NCBI GenBank assembly: GCA_000169995.1
Contig: AAZW01000010.1
Location: 56,968 to 120,967, forward strand
Source: Vibrionales bacterium SWAT-3
GTDB taxonomy: Bacteria; Pseudomonadota; Gammaproteobacteria; Enterobacterales; Vibrionaceae
Direction of reading: 5' to 3'
Length of the DNA: 64,000 bases
Part shown: piece after piece, positions 20,697 through 29,949 of the stretch
How positions within the stretch are numbered: the stretch's first letter is position 1
Layout of the letters: each line of letters begins with the position of its first letter
Position numbers and translations under genes: made by a program
The notes under the pieces: generated by a model
What the model was told of the DNA's origin: nothing
Database searches by the model: none
What the model saw: only the letters and a program-made list of their open reading frames with translations

Positions 20697-23600
20697 CTAC
20701 CACGGCGCTCGGCCGTTAAATTCGTTCAAATACTCTCGCACCACCAAAGCATTGATATGCTTTGCAGCTACGGGAGTTAAATTAATTTTTTGCTCCATTT
20801 TGAACTGTTTGATGGTGTTAGGCATCACTGTACGTTCAAAATAGCTCTCGTTATTGAGCAACTGCTGATTGTTCAACACTTGCTCATCAGTTAGCTGCTT
20901 GATTGCTGCTAGCGCATCAAAGATACGGCGTTCAACTAAATTTTCTGTATCCTCAAACAGCTTACTATGCTGGCCTTCTCCTCGTTTCCCTTCAAGGAGT
21001 CGCTTATGAGTTCTCGCGTACTTTTCATCACCTAAATACTTAGCCTTATAACGGCTATTTTCCTGATTAAGCACTTTTACTCGCTCATGAATTTTGCGCA
21101 GCGCACCAATATTTTTGTCCATATCTTCTTGGCTGACTTCGCTCAAATTCTTAGTTTTGAATAGGCGTTCTAACTCATCTTTCAAAGCAATAAACTTCGG
21201 GTCAGCTTGGTCTATGTTACCAGCCAAAGCCTCACGGGTTTTACGTAAGGTGTTTTTAAGTTCGTCTGCTAACTTGAGTTCACTTTCACCAACCTTAGTA
21301 AACATAAATACAACATCTTCTAGCGCCGCATTTAATAAATTAGTGGTATCGGTACTGTTCTCTATTTGCAGTTTTAGGTTCAAATTACCTAAGTGATCAT
21401 TGGTATATCGGTACAATACGTTGAGCTTGGCAAAATCTAGCTCTTGAAGCTGCTCAGTATCCCCTTGAAGGCGGATGAGATTATACAGGTCTTTAGCACC
21501 CTCTAACGCTTTTTTTAAAGCGAGTATTTGTTTGCGATCTGAGATCTGGCTAATCTGCTGCTGAAACAACTCAGTGTTCTCAGTATCAAACTGAAAGAGC
21601 ACATCTTTTATGTGTTCAATCTCTTCGTACACTTCTTCATGGCTTTTGAACAGATTTGAATAGCTATCCATTTCATCGCCAAGTTCACTTTTTAGCTCAT
21701 CAAAGTAGGCTTTATTAGTCGCGTCAAATTCAGCGCTGATATCAGCAAAATCAACTACGTAACCATAGCGGAACTCTTTGTAGGTGCGATTCACACGTGT
21801 TAACGCTTGAAGCAGGTTGTGCTTTTTAATGATTCGACCTAGATACAGCTTTTTCAATCGTTTAGCATCAAAGCCAGTTAACAGCATGTTGTAGACAAAC
21901 ACGAAGTCTATCTCGCCTGCTTTATATTTCTCTACCCAGTCTTTTCGCTCTTCCTTACTACCTACGTCATGTAAAATCAGAGCAGCTGAATGTACCTGGC
22001 TATCTCGTTTTAGCTTTTCGTTGTGGCTAGCCCTTGGCTCATTAACAATACTTTCTTCTACTACAGCCTCTTCAGGCTTTGAGCTGGCAGGTAATACAGG
22101 TTTAGTGGCATAAATAGCATTGAACTGTTTGAACAGCTCTTTTGCTTGTTCAGAGCTATCACAAATTACCATTCCACCAATGCTGTTATCTCCCCACGAA
22201 GAGCGGCTTTTTTCAAAGTCCTGAACGATGTAGTTCAGCATAGGCTCTACGAATCTTGGGTGAGCATAGGCTTTCTTCTTATCAATACTGCCTTGCTGCA
22301 ACTCAACCTCTTGCAGAGCTTCCCGCATTGCCATGACATAATTGCTAGCAATCTCTTCACGAATTAAACGTAAGGTATAACCATCAGCAATTGACGCGTT
22401 GTAGTAATACTTATGGATGTAATTGCCAAAAATCTGTTTAGAACTAAATGCTTTAGACTCTTTAGTTGGATCTTTATCCTTTTCCTCCAGAAGCAACGGA
22501 GTACCTGTTAAACCAATCTTAATTGCATTGGGGTCTGACTGGGTGAGGTTGGCTAAGAAGCTACCTTTAGGGTTGTAGCTACGATGCACTTCATCTAAAA
22601 AGTAAACACGTTGGATATTGACGTCATAGTCGACGGTTCGTAGAACACTAGGGTCATCTTCGAACTTCTGAATATTAACAACGGTGATCTCCGGCTTACC
22701 CGAGTCATTATGGATCACCTTAGTTGCCTTGATACTCTGAGCAAAAGCTTCTCTAGAGTTCACTGTATGAACCATTAATCCACGACTCGTAAATTCACGC
22801 TGTGCCTGAATAAGTAGATCAATCCGGTCAACAATAAAATAAAACTTAGGGATTATGTGTTGCTTTTGGTAGTAATCGGTTAAGTGCCTTACGTTGTAAT
22901 AGGCCAGAGCCGTTTTTCCACTTCCCTGAGTATGCCAAATAATGCCTTTCTTAATGCCTTCACTTAACTTACTTTCAATTGCTTTGGTTGCAAACAGCTG
23001 CGGATAGCGCATCACGTGTTTTTGCAGACCATCTGTTTCTTTAACATACGCTAGAGAATATCTCAGCATGAATGCAAGGCGCTCAGGGTTAAGTAGTGAT
23101 GTGCATATTCTATTGGTTGGCGCATCATGGTCTTTGTTGGTGAGGAATTCAGGGCTATGTTTAATAACGGTGTAGTTATTATCTTTTAGAACAAAATTCT
23201 CAGTATCATCGGCTAAAGGCTTAAGTAGCTTAGTGAGGTTAAGTACTTCCTCTTCTCGGAAGTAGTTGAAGATAGGCTTTGTATAAGACGAACTCGCATA
23301 GAACGCGCCCTGGATAGGCTCCGAGCTACCATCATCGTATTCCATGTTATTAGAAAACAGCATGAGCTGAGTAATGTTAACGAAGCGTCTAAACTTTGGA
23401 TTTTGAAAACGAGTGTTGATTCGATTTCTCTCGGCTATAACACCGTCTTTATTGTTTGGTTTTTAACCTCAATAAAGACTAAAGGCATACCGTTAATGAG
23501 CAGAATGATGTCTGGACGAAACTCTTCATCGCCGTTCTTGTATGTAAGCTCTGTTACTACGTGTAGGCTGTTGTTTGAGAAATCATCAAAATCTATGAGT

Positions 23601-23872
23601 TTTATGCCGGAACGACTCGTCAGTTTTTCGTAAAAAGCACGGCCTAAATCTTCATTGTCTAAGCTTAACTTTAAGTCATCCAAGCAACGTTCAACATCCC
23701 CACTATCCATTCCAGGGTTAATACGCTCAATGGACTCTTTGAAGATGTCAGGGAAAATGTTGGTATCAGTGCACCAAGTGGCCTGCTTTAAAGATAGGTA
23801 CTTATACCCTAAGCGCGTTAGGTGCAGTATGGTTGGTATCTTTACCCGTGTATCTTCGTTTTGTTTGGTCAT
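20697..23872 (-). pseudogene. hsdR: type I restriction endonuclease subunit HsdR, frameshifted
   Basis: Two frames together encode a full HsdR. The N-terminal piece (start ATG at 23872 with AGGA before it) holds the nuclease motif FRPDIILL..FIEVK and then meets a stop at 23435. The second frame resumes with KDGVIAERNRINTRFQN and runs to the end with Walker A (TQGSGKT), FLDEVHRSY, SGT-type LTGTP and the QALTRVNR motif. The shift lies in a run of five A (plus-strand T at 23460-23464); one more A would restore EVKKPNNK, the usual sequence. This is either a true slippage mutation or a sequencing error. Confidence 0.9.
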
Positions 23873-23902
23873 GATGTTCCTGCTCTGAAGTAAAGCCTTC
23901 AT

Positions 23903-24230
23903 TCAATCTAAATTCCAGCCACACAGAGAATATTTGAAAATCTATCACCTGACCACAATTAGGTGCATATATGAATCAATAACGTTAATCCTATCTCTTA
24001 CCTGACCGTTGCAGGAACAACCAAATTAAAAACAAGACACTAGATGGTTTTCATTCCACATCGCACCCTGCGAATCGCAACTTGCGATGTGGATAATCAT
24101 GTCAGAATCTTCAGGGGAAAATGAGCTAGAACTTTCCAAACTTGAAGCAATGAATTACCTCACGTTCGGAAAAACCATTGAAATCTAGCTAACAAAGCGG
24201 CTTGCCAATCAAGAGGCAGTAGACGTTACA
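23903..24230. other. hsd promoter region with a perfect 10-bp inverted repeat
   Basis: Spacer between the divergent-looking ends of hsdR and the DUF4917 gene, carrying the hsd promoter. CCACATCGCA (24056-24065) and TGCGATGTGG (24083-24092) are perfect complements across 17 bases. A 29-codon plus-strand frame at 24099-24188 lacks a ribosome site and is not called. Confidence 0.5.
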
Positions 24231-25238
24231 TTAAGCCCAAATAGGTGCCGTTGATGCGTCATAGAATTCAACATGAGCATGAATAAAGCGCCTAGCATTG
24301 GCCATGGTTTCACGGTTCGTCTCTGAATCTTCTTCTCCAAAGATACTTACGAACACCTTTTCTACTTCACTTTCATTGATTTGATCAAAGATATGTTTGT
24401 CATTGTCTGCCATTGAATGACCATGGATGAATAGCGTTCCTTTGAGTTTCGATATTTTTTTGTAGCAATCATTTAAGTATGAGTTGTGCTTGATGCGCTC
24501 CAATTTCTTGCTACTCGTTGGCTCAGACACAAACAAAGGGAATTTACCCTCATCTAAATTTCCGCGAACCTTATCAATGATACTAACATCGTGATCGTCA
24601 TTGAATGTATGCTTCTTAATTTTAGTTCCGGTGTCGTAGAGATGAAGGCCTCCATGTACGAAAAAGACATTCTGATCTGTTCGGTTTTCCCATGTAGAAA
24701 AACTAAAACCATCACCAGTGCGATAGCCCACTGGATCGATCTCAGTTTTATTAACTATCCAGTAAAGCAACAAATCGTAGTTGAGAGTGAAGATGTTGTT
24801 GAATTCTAGTATGAATGGTTTAGCTTTTTCGTACTGCGCTACTGAAACATGGCTTGACCTTTCCGGATGGGTATCAGAAATTGAATCAATTAATGAATTC
24901 TTTAGTTGCTCTTGGTCTGTACTGATTTCATCAATTTTTCTAGCATCAATACCATAAGTTTCGCAGACAGCTTCAGCCGCCTCTAAAGCACGCATTACTT
25001 GCTCGAAATCGTACGTGTCGAATTTCGTAAAAATTTCCCTTATCTCTGGATCACGAACGCCAAAATTCGCTCCATTAAGCAAGTTTTTATAGTTGAAAAT
25101 TGTATGATCCCACGCTTGTGAGAAACCGTTAGCCAGTAGGACTGATGGCTTTTTATTGTCAGGTACACGCGCATTCATTGCGTCTTCAAAAGATTGTAGT
25201 GGCAAAACCTTGCTCTCCATATATGAAATTACATGCAA
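24231..25238 (-). CDS. DUF4917 (SIR2-like) family protein
   Basis: 335 aa. NIFTLNYDLLLYW around residue 150-160, the FFVHGGLHLYD block and the later LFIHGHSMADNDKHI are the hallmarks of DUF4917, a SIR2/NAD-binding-like fold protein often found in defence islands. The catalytic chemistry is not established; by analogy with SIR2 defence proteins an NAD- or nucleotide-consuming role is possible. The start may be ATG at 25238 or six codons later (MESKVL); neither has a ribosome site and a TATTAT box lies very close, so a leaderless message is possible. Same direction as hsd but separate. Confidence 0.75.
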   Translation of the reverse strand: MHVISYMESKVLPLQSFEDAMNARVPDNKKPSVLLANGFSQAWDHTIFNYKNLLNGANFGVRDPEIREIFTKFDTYDFEQVMRALEAAEAVCETYGIDARKIDEISTDQEQLKNSLIDSISDTHPERSSHVSVAQYEKAKPFILEFNNIFTLNYDLLLYWIVNKTEIDPVGYRTGDGFSFSTWENRTDQNVFFVHGGLHLYDTGTKIKKHTFNDDHDVSIIDKVRGNLDEGKFPLFVSEPTSSKKLERIKHNSYLNDCYKKISKLKGTLFIHGHSMADNDKHIFDQINESEVEKVFVSIFGEEDSETNRETMANARRFIHAHVEFYDASTAPIWA

Positions 25239-25276
25239 ATATAATACATTACTTTATGCCATTCCATTAGCCTAGA

Positions 25277-26624
25277 GGCTCTTCTCCGCTTAGATGAGTC
25301 TATAAACTAACAATAAAACCGCTAACACATTGATTTACAATCGCTTCCCACCTTATATATCAGTGTTGTAGTTTGTCGTTATTATCTTCCGCTCTATTTA
25401 ACTTTAAAGGCCAATCCGTACAGTCTGTAACGCTTGAAGAAAGCTCTCATTCAGTACTCGTCAAGTGCAAGCGAGATAGACGCTGTAAAGTTGTTGATCC
25501 TGAGACTGGAGCTCCGCGCACCGTCGACCACTACGTTCACCGTCGCCTGTCGGATTTACCTGTCAGTGGTCGCCCTTGCGTTATAGAAATTGAATTGGCT
25601 CAGACAAGGGATAGGCTCGGCCGAAGGTTGATTGAAGAGGCTGATTTTGTTGATAAGGGGAGTCGTTATACAAAGAGGTTCTGTCACTTTATTAGTGGAC
25701 TGTGCCGCTATATGAGCATCCACGCAGTGTCGAAGCATTTAGACATACGCTGGGAAACCGTGAAAAATATCGATAAAGCATTCCTTCTCTCTACCTTGCC
25801 TGCTTTAGAGCCTAAGAAGTTGACCAACCTTGTTCATATTGGCGTTGATGAAGTCGCCAGGGCTAAAGGCCATGATTATATGACCGTCGTTTATGATCTC
25901 GTTTCAGGACAACTTATTTGGGTTGACCATGGGCGGACTTCAAACGTACTCATCAACTTTTTTGAACAATTATCACCGCAAACGAGAGACGGCATCCAAG
26001 CGGTATCAATGGATATGGGGCAATCTTACCAATCAGCAGTGAGAAACGCTCTTCCGAATGCAGACATCGTTTTTGACCGGTTTCACGTTATGCAGAACTA
26101 CTCTCTTCTGATAAGGAAAGAGCGTAATAAAGCGTTTAGGAAAGGAACACATGACGAGAAGAAAATGCTTAAAGGGACGCTATTTTTACTCCTCAAAAAT
26201 GCGCCGAAATTAAGCGATAAGCAGTCAGATAGGCTAGATGATTTACTGGAAAGCAATAAGACTCTTTGTACGATTTATATGCTCAAAGAGCAGCTTCAAG
26301 CCTTATGGGATGAACGTAATTTTGACTTGATGATCGCAGCGCTTGATGCGTGGTGCCAGCTTGCTAAAAAGACGAGGATCTTATCTCTCATCAACTTTGC
26401 AGACGCGCTTTGGGAGAGAAGAGTTGGGATCTGCAACTATGCAAAATATAAGCTGACGAATGCCCGAGTGGAAGCAGGGAATGTATCGATAGGTCTTCTT
26501 AGACGGAGAGCCCGAGGAGTAAGGGATACTGATTACTTTAAATTGAAGATTAGACAAACCTCAATCCTAGAAACTCACTCTACCATTTATCCGGAAATCA
26601 AGCTCATCTAAGCGGAGAAGAGCC
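25277..26624. mobile_element. ISL3-family insertion sequence, intact
   Basis: 1348 bp bounded by perfect inverted repeats beginning GGCTCTTCTCCGCTTAGATG. The flanks GCCTAGA (25270-25276 and 26625-26631) are a direct target repeat of at least seven bases, so this is a simple, recent insertion. It contains one transposase gene and lies in a non-coding gap. Confidence 0.92.
25373..26611 (+). CDS. ISL3-family transposase
   Basis: 412 aa DDE transposase. First catalytic Asp in HIGVDEVARAKGHDY, second in VSMDMGQSYQSAV, and Glu in NARVEAGNVSIGLLRRRARG. The N-terminal zinc-finger-like region of the family is short here, with Cys in VKCKRDRRCKV. The frame is complete and ends 13 bases inside the right repeat, so the element should be active. 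The start is not certain (GTG/TTG region at 25373). Confidence 0.9.
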   Translation: MSLLSSALFNFKGQSVQSVTLEESSHSVLVKCKRDRRCKVVDPETGAPRTVDHYVHRRLSDLPVSGRPCVIEIELAQTRDRLGRRLIEEADFVDKGSRYTKRFCHFISGLCRYMSIHAVSKHLDIRWETVKNIDKAFLLSTLPALEPKKLTNLVHIGVDEVARAKGHDYMTVVYDLVSGQLIWVDHGRTSNVLINFFEQLSPQTRDGIQAVSMDMGQSYQSAVRNALPNADIVFDRFHVMQNYSLLIRKERNKAFRKGTHDEKKMLKGTLFLLLKNAPKLSDKQSDRLDDLLESNKTLCTIYMLKEQLQALWDERNFDLMIAALDAWCQLAKKTRILSLINFADALWERRVGICNYAKYKLTNARVEAGNVSIGLLRRRARGVRDTDYFKLKIRQTSILETHSTIYPEIKLI

Positions 26625-27215
26625 GCCTAGATTACGCAAAAACAGTTACTGCGGCTTGCTCTAAGATTGGCACTAACTTGCAATGAGGCAGAAGTATTTT
26701 AGGCAAATAGTGCAACAAGCTGTTGCAATATTGGAGCAGGTGGGAGCTGTTGCAAAATCAGCAACAACTGAATTTTTTCATCGTTCAGGAAAGTATTGCA
26801 AATTTGGCAACAGTTAAACTGCGAGAAATACTTATAAGTTGAGAAGCAACTGAGAAGGGTTCATTCCTAGTTGATAGCACGGAATCGGGCATAAACGTGC
26901 TAATGGTGACCGTGTTGGCATGCCCCTGGACAGAGTAAGCTTGCCACATTCGGTTCTTAGCTTTAACATAAAGTTGAGAGCCTCGGGTATCCCTGCTTTT
27001 TCTTGGAGTTACTACTTACTGTCTTATCAGAAGTAATGGTATCGAATTGAACTTGGCTTAATTGCAAAGCAGACCACCGAGGACATACGATAACCCTGCC
27101 CTCTACCGCTCATAGAGTATTGACCACAGGTTGCGCGTAATAGAGCCACTACAATTAGTGGCTCTTGTCGTTTCTGACATTAGGGAAAAGAAAAGCCCCT
27201 ACGCCATCGTTAAGC
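26625..27215. other. 590-bp non-coding gap with clustered GCAACA/TGTTGC hexamers and a hairpin
   Basis: No credible ORF. The hexamer GCAACA or its complement occurs at 26712, 26721, 26748, 26761 and 26807, several as inverted pairs. GAGCCACTA and AGTGGCTC (27143-27164) form a stem followed by TTGTCGTTT, a possible weak terminator. The rest is featureless. Confidence 0.4.
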
Positions 27216-27503
27216 TTACTTATAGTACTGATAACGTCGTTTAGAATTATGCTTCCAACTTTTTGCTAGGTAATGCACATACGCTGGATAGTCATCCCAC
27301 GGGTTAGCCAAAGATCTTCCTCGCGCAGCGCGTAATTTAATCGGGTACCCTCTGCACTCAATCATGTGAAGAAAGTAAAAGCCCTTTTCCTGTTTTGTTG
27401 AAAAGTGCTTGTGGGTTCCACTGCGAATGCTGGGATACAAATCCCAAAGATATTGACGCTGGCATTTAATACGCTTTCGGTACTGCTGTTTCAGTTTTTT
27501 CAT
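27216..27503 (-). CDS. small basic hypothetical protein
   Basis: 95 aa, very rich in Lys, Arg, Tyr and Trp (estimated pI above 10), no Cys cluster and no membrane segment. It has a strong ribosome site (GGAGGGG five bases before ATG), so it is likely translated. The middle (RGYPIKLRAARGRSLANPWDDYPAYVHYL) could be a nucleic-acid-binding fold. It lies about 110 bases downstream of the helicase in the same direction. No function assigned. Confidence 0.6.
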   Translation of the reverse strand: MKKLKQQYRKRIKCQRQYLWDLYPSIRSGTHKHFSTKQEKGFYFLHMIECRGYPIKLRAARGRSLANPWDDYPAYVHYLAKSWKHNSKRRYQYYK

Positions 27504-27611
27504 TTCCCCTCCAGGTTACATTACCTAGAAAGGGTCCTCTGCAAAGTAGTTCATTTCGTCACCTCTACGCACCTATAATTAATAAACCTAGCCCAAGCAG
27601 TACAACCCCGC

Positions 27612-28991
27612 TCACATGGATGTAAAAGCCGAAATCACTCTCTGTTTAAATGCACCAAGCCGCAATTCATCAAACGTCCCTAGTGTCCCGTAAAGGTTGT
27701 TTGAATTGCCCCTACGACTTTCCCAGGATATTGTTGCGTCGATACTATTTAGAGGCTCTTTCGAAAGCTTAGCAGTTAAATTATTCTGCCGATTAACTAG
27801 CTCTGTCTCCATTGGTTTTCCCATATTCACATAGATACAAGATTCTGGAATATCATCTTCAATTCGCTCTGCAAACTGAATGAGGTTTTGTTCCGCAAAC
27901 GTAAATAGCCATGCTTGCTGAGCCATGGAAGAGTCGATACGAAGAATACGTCCTAGTACTTGCCTGAAATATAATTCCGTTTTGACAGAACTCATATGGC
28001 AACACACTTGGAGTCTAGGTATGTCTGTCCCCTCACTTATCATTCCGACACTAACAATCCATTGAGAGTCACTTTGTCGATAGCGGTCTATTTCTGCGAG
28101 TGGTTCTTCATGTCTATAAGTGACAATTGAAACGGTTTGGCCAAACTTTAAAGAAAGTATATCTTTGATAACTTGAGCATGTTGAACCGACGCTGCAACA
28201 ACTAATCCACCGGCATTGGAAGCGTCAATACGTACCTTTGCTAGCCGGTCACATCCTAAACCGAGTAAATACTCCATCGCTTCTTGGTTATGTATCACAC
28301 TCTGATAAGACGCTTTCGTCTGTTTAAGCATCTCTAAGATCGATGAAAATGACTCCACGTTTTCGCTACTACAGACAGACAATTGCTCATTATCGACCAA
28401 TACAATATTAGGTGCTCTACAAACACCATCATCAATAGACTGTTTAAGGGTGTACTGAAAGTCGACAAGTAGCTGTCCGTCTGGGTCACTGTATTCCCCC
28501 ATAACAATAGGTAAAGAGTCTGAGCGCCACGGAGTCCCCGACATCGCAAGAGTATAAGTCGCTAGTCCCTGAATCTTAGTGAGCACTTGCTGCCCCCAGA
28601 CGTTCGCATTTTCAAGCTCAGTCCCAGAACAATGGTGAATCTCATCAAATACGACAAACACTCGATGATTACGTAACGTCTCCCAAAATTCATCGTTAAG
28701 GAATTGAATGGATTGATATGTTAACGACTGCCCAATAGAGCCTAGGCCACCGTTAAAGGTACAATTAAGTGTCTGAGAAAAGGTTTTTTTGATTCCCTCA
28801 GAAACAGTTAAAGATGGAGAGAAGCACAATACAAGATCGACCATATCATCATTAAGTAACCTTGATGCGACAGTTGCAGCAAGCACCGTTTTTCCAGAGC
28901 CAGGTGTTGCTTGGCAAAAGAAGTGCTGTCGATTTTCTCTAAACTTCTGCAACGCATGTTCAGAACATTCAACCTGCCACTGCCTCAACAC
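27612..28991 (-). CDS. SF2 DEAD/DEAH-like helicase
   Basis: 459 aa superfamily 2 ATPase of the SSL2/RadD-like type. Q-motif-like RQWQVEC at the N-terminus, Walker A ATPGSGKT (28-35), Walker B DEIH (116-119), motif III SGTPWR (151-156), and in the second RecA domain VGMISEGTDIPR and the motif VI arginines FRQVLGRILRI. No nuclease or other effector domain is attached. GTG is the start; the gene overlaps the upstream winged-helix gene by seven bases, so the two are coupled. Probable DNA translocase in an unassigned element-borne system. Confidence 0.85.
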   Translation of the reverse strand: MLRQWQVECSEHALQKFRENRQHFFCQATPGSGKTVLAATVASRLLNDDMVDLVLCFSPSLTVSEGIKKTFSQTLNCTFNGGLGSIGQSLTYQSIQFLNDEFWETLRNHRVFVVFDEIHHCSGTELENANVWGQQVLTKIQGLATYTLAMSGTPWRSDSLPIVMGEYSDPDGQLLVDFQYTLKQSIDDGVCRAPNIVLVDNEQLSVCSSENVESFSSILEMLKQTKASYQSVIHNQEAMEYLLGLGCDRLAKVRIDASNAGGLVVAASVQHAQVIKDILSLKFGQTVSIVTYRHEEPLAEIDRYRQSDSQWIVSVGMISEGTDIPRLQVCCHMSSVKTELYFRQVLGRILRIDSSMAQQAWLFTFAEQNLIQFAERIEDDIPESCIYVNMGKPMETELVNRQNNLTAKLSKEPLNSIDATISWESRRGNSNNLYGTLGTFDELRLGAFKQRVISAFTSM

Positions 28992-29515
28992 GGTTGGTTG
29001 CCCTCTGAAAGAGTTTTAAGAACATTCTCTAATCCATTCATCTTTCCAAGCAAGTGCGCTGAGCGTTCTCTTGCATGTTGTAACAATGGCATTAATCGAC
29101 TCTCGAGCTCAGGGAAACGGCACCTCAATGATTGATATTCATCTATTTCACCAAGCACGAGCTCCAATTCACCTTTGTATTCGTTACTCTCTCGAAATAA
29201 CACGGAGTAATCCGGTGTAGTCTGTTTTTTAGAAGCTTCTCGTTCAGCTTTTCTTCGGGGCGCGGCTTCAAGATCCATAAATTGCTCAGTTTGAAAGTAT
29301 CTTTTGTTTCTTCCTTCTCCTTCACTGCGCAACCAACCCCTTTGTTGGTATTGCCATATTTGCCGATAAACCTTCTTCCGAGCTTCATCAAGGTTTTGTG
29401 TACCATCCCCATCATTTAATGAAGCATCCCTTGCCTCTATAACAGAAAAACCATCCATTCTTTTTTCAATCAACAGCTTAAACATTACCGCACTGATTCT
29501 AGTAGAACGTTTCAC
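28985..29515 (-). CDS. winged-helix / coiled-coil protein coupled to the helicase
   Basis: 176 aa, not recognised. Residues about 10-80 look like a winged helix (FKLLIEKRMDGFSVIEA, KKVYRQIWQYQQRGWLRSEG, GRNKRYFQ beta-wing), followed by a helical, probably coiled-coil half rich in Glu, Leu and Arg. It starts next to two palindromic operators and divergently from an XRE regulator. It may be the sensing or DNA-binding partner of the helicase downstream. Confidence 0.65.
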   Translation of the reverse strand: MKRSTRISAVMFKLLIEKRMDGFSVIEARDASLNDGDGTQNLDEARKKVYRQIWQYQQRGWLRSEGEGRNKRYFQTEQFMDLEAAPRRKAEREASKKQTTPDYSVLFRESNEYKGELELVLGEIDEYQSLRCRFPELESRLMPLLQHARERSAHLLGKMNGLENVLKTLSEGNQPC

Positions 29516-29537
29516 TTACTGCCTACACCATTCAAAA

Positions 29538-29591
29538 ATACTAAGGATTGCTTAGTATACAGAAATCAGTAAAACTAAGAAAATCTTAGTT
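29538..29591. promoter_or_regulatory. two palindromic operators in the divergent control region
   Basis: ATACTAAG-5 bases-CTTAGTAT (29538-29558) and AACTAAG-5 bases-CTTAGTT (29573-29591) share the core ACTAAG-N5-CTTAGT. Centres are 34 bases apart, just over three helical turns. They lie between the divergent winged-helix and XRE genes, the place expected for XRE binding and autoregulation. Confidence 0.8.
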
Positions 29592-29619
29592 ACATAGAGC
29601 CTATTAATATGAATTCTAA

Positions 29620-29946
29620 ATGTCGATCGACAACCCTATTCCTGTGCGGCTCAAAGAAGTTCGCAAAAAAGCAAAGATCTCCCAAAAAGAATTGGGGGTG
29701 CGTATTGGTATCGATGAAAGTTCGGCTAGTGCGCGAATGAATCAGGATGAGAAAGGGAAACACACTCCAGATATCAGTACATTAAAGAAAATGGCTGACG
29801 AACTTGGCGTACCTTTAAACTACTTTTTTTGTGAGGATGAAAGCTCAGCAGAACTAGTTTGCCTGATAGCAAAAATGAGTAAGGCTGAAAAGCAGAAGCT
29901 CATCAGCCTTATAGGTGAAAATATTCAAGATATTGAAAGTAAATAA
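29620..29946 (+). CDS. XRE-family transcriptional regulator
   Basis: 108 aa. The N-terminal half is a Cro/C1-type helix-turn-helix (RLKEVRKKAKISQKELGVRIG..ISTLKKMADELGVPLNYFF). The C-terminal helices (residues 80-105) may dimerise. It is divergent from the winged-helix-helicase operon and faces the two palindromes, so it probably represses that operon and itself. No ribosome site is evident; the message may be leaderless. Confidence 0.88.
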   Translation: MSIDNPIPVRLKEVRKKAKISQKELGVRIGIDESSASARMNQDEKGKHTPDISTLKKMADELGVPLNYFFCEDESSAELVCLIAKMSKAEKQKLISLIGENIQDIESK

Positions 29947-29949
29947 GTC

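Noticed and set aside
24099..24188. 29-codon plus-strand ORF in the hsd upstream region
   Set aside because: No ribosome site or terminator, and it overlaps the sequence expected to hold the hsd promoter.
26625..27215. Integron attC array
   Set aside because: Repeats are short hexamers; no attC core sites, cassette spacing or integron integrase were seen.
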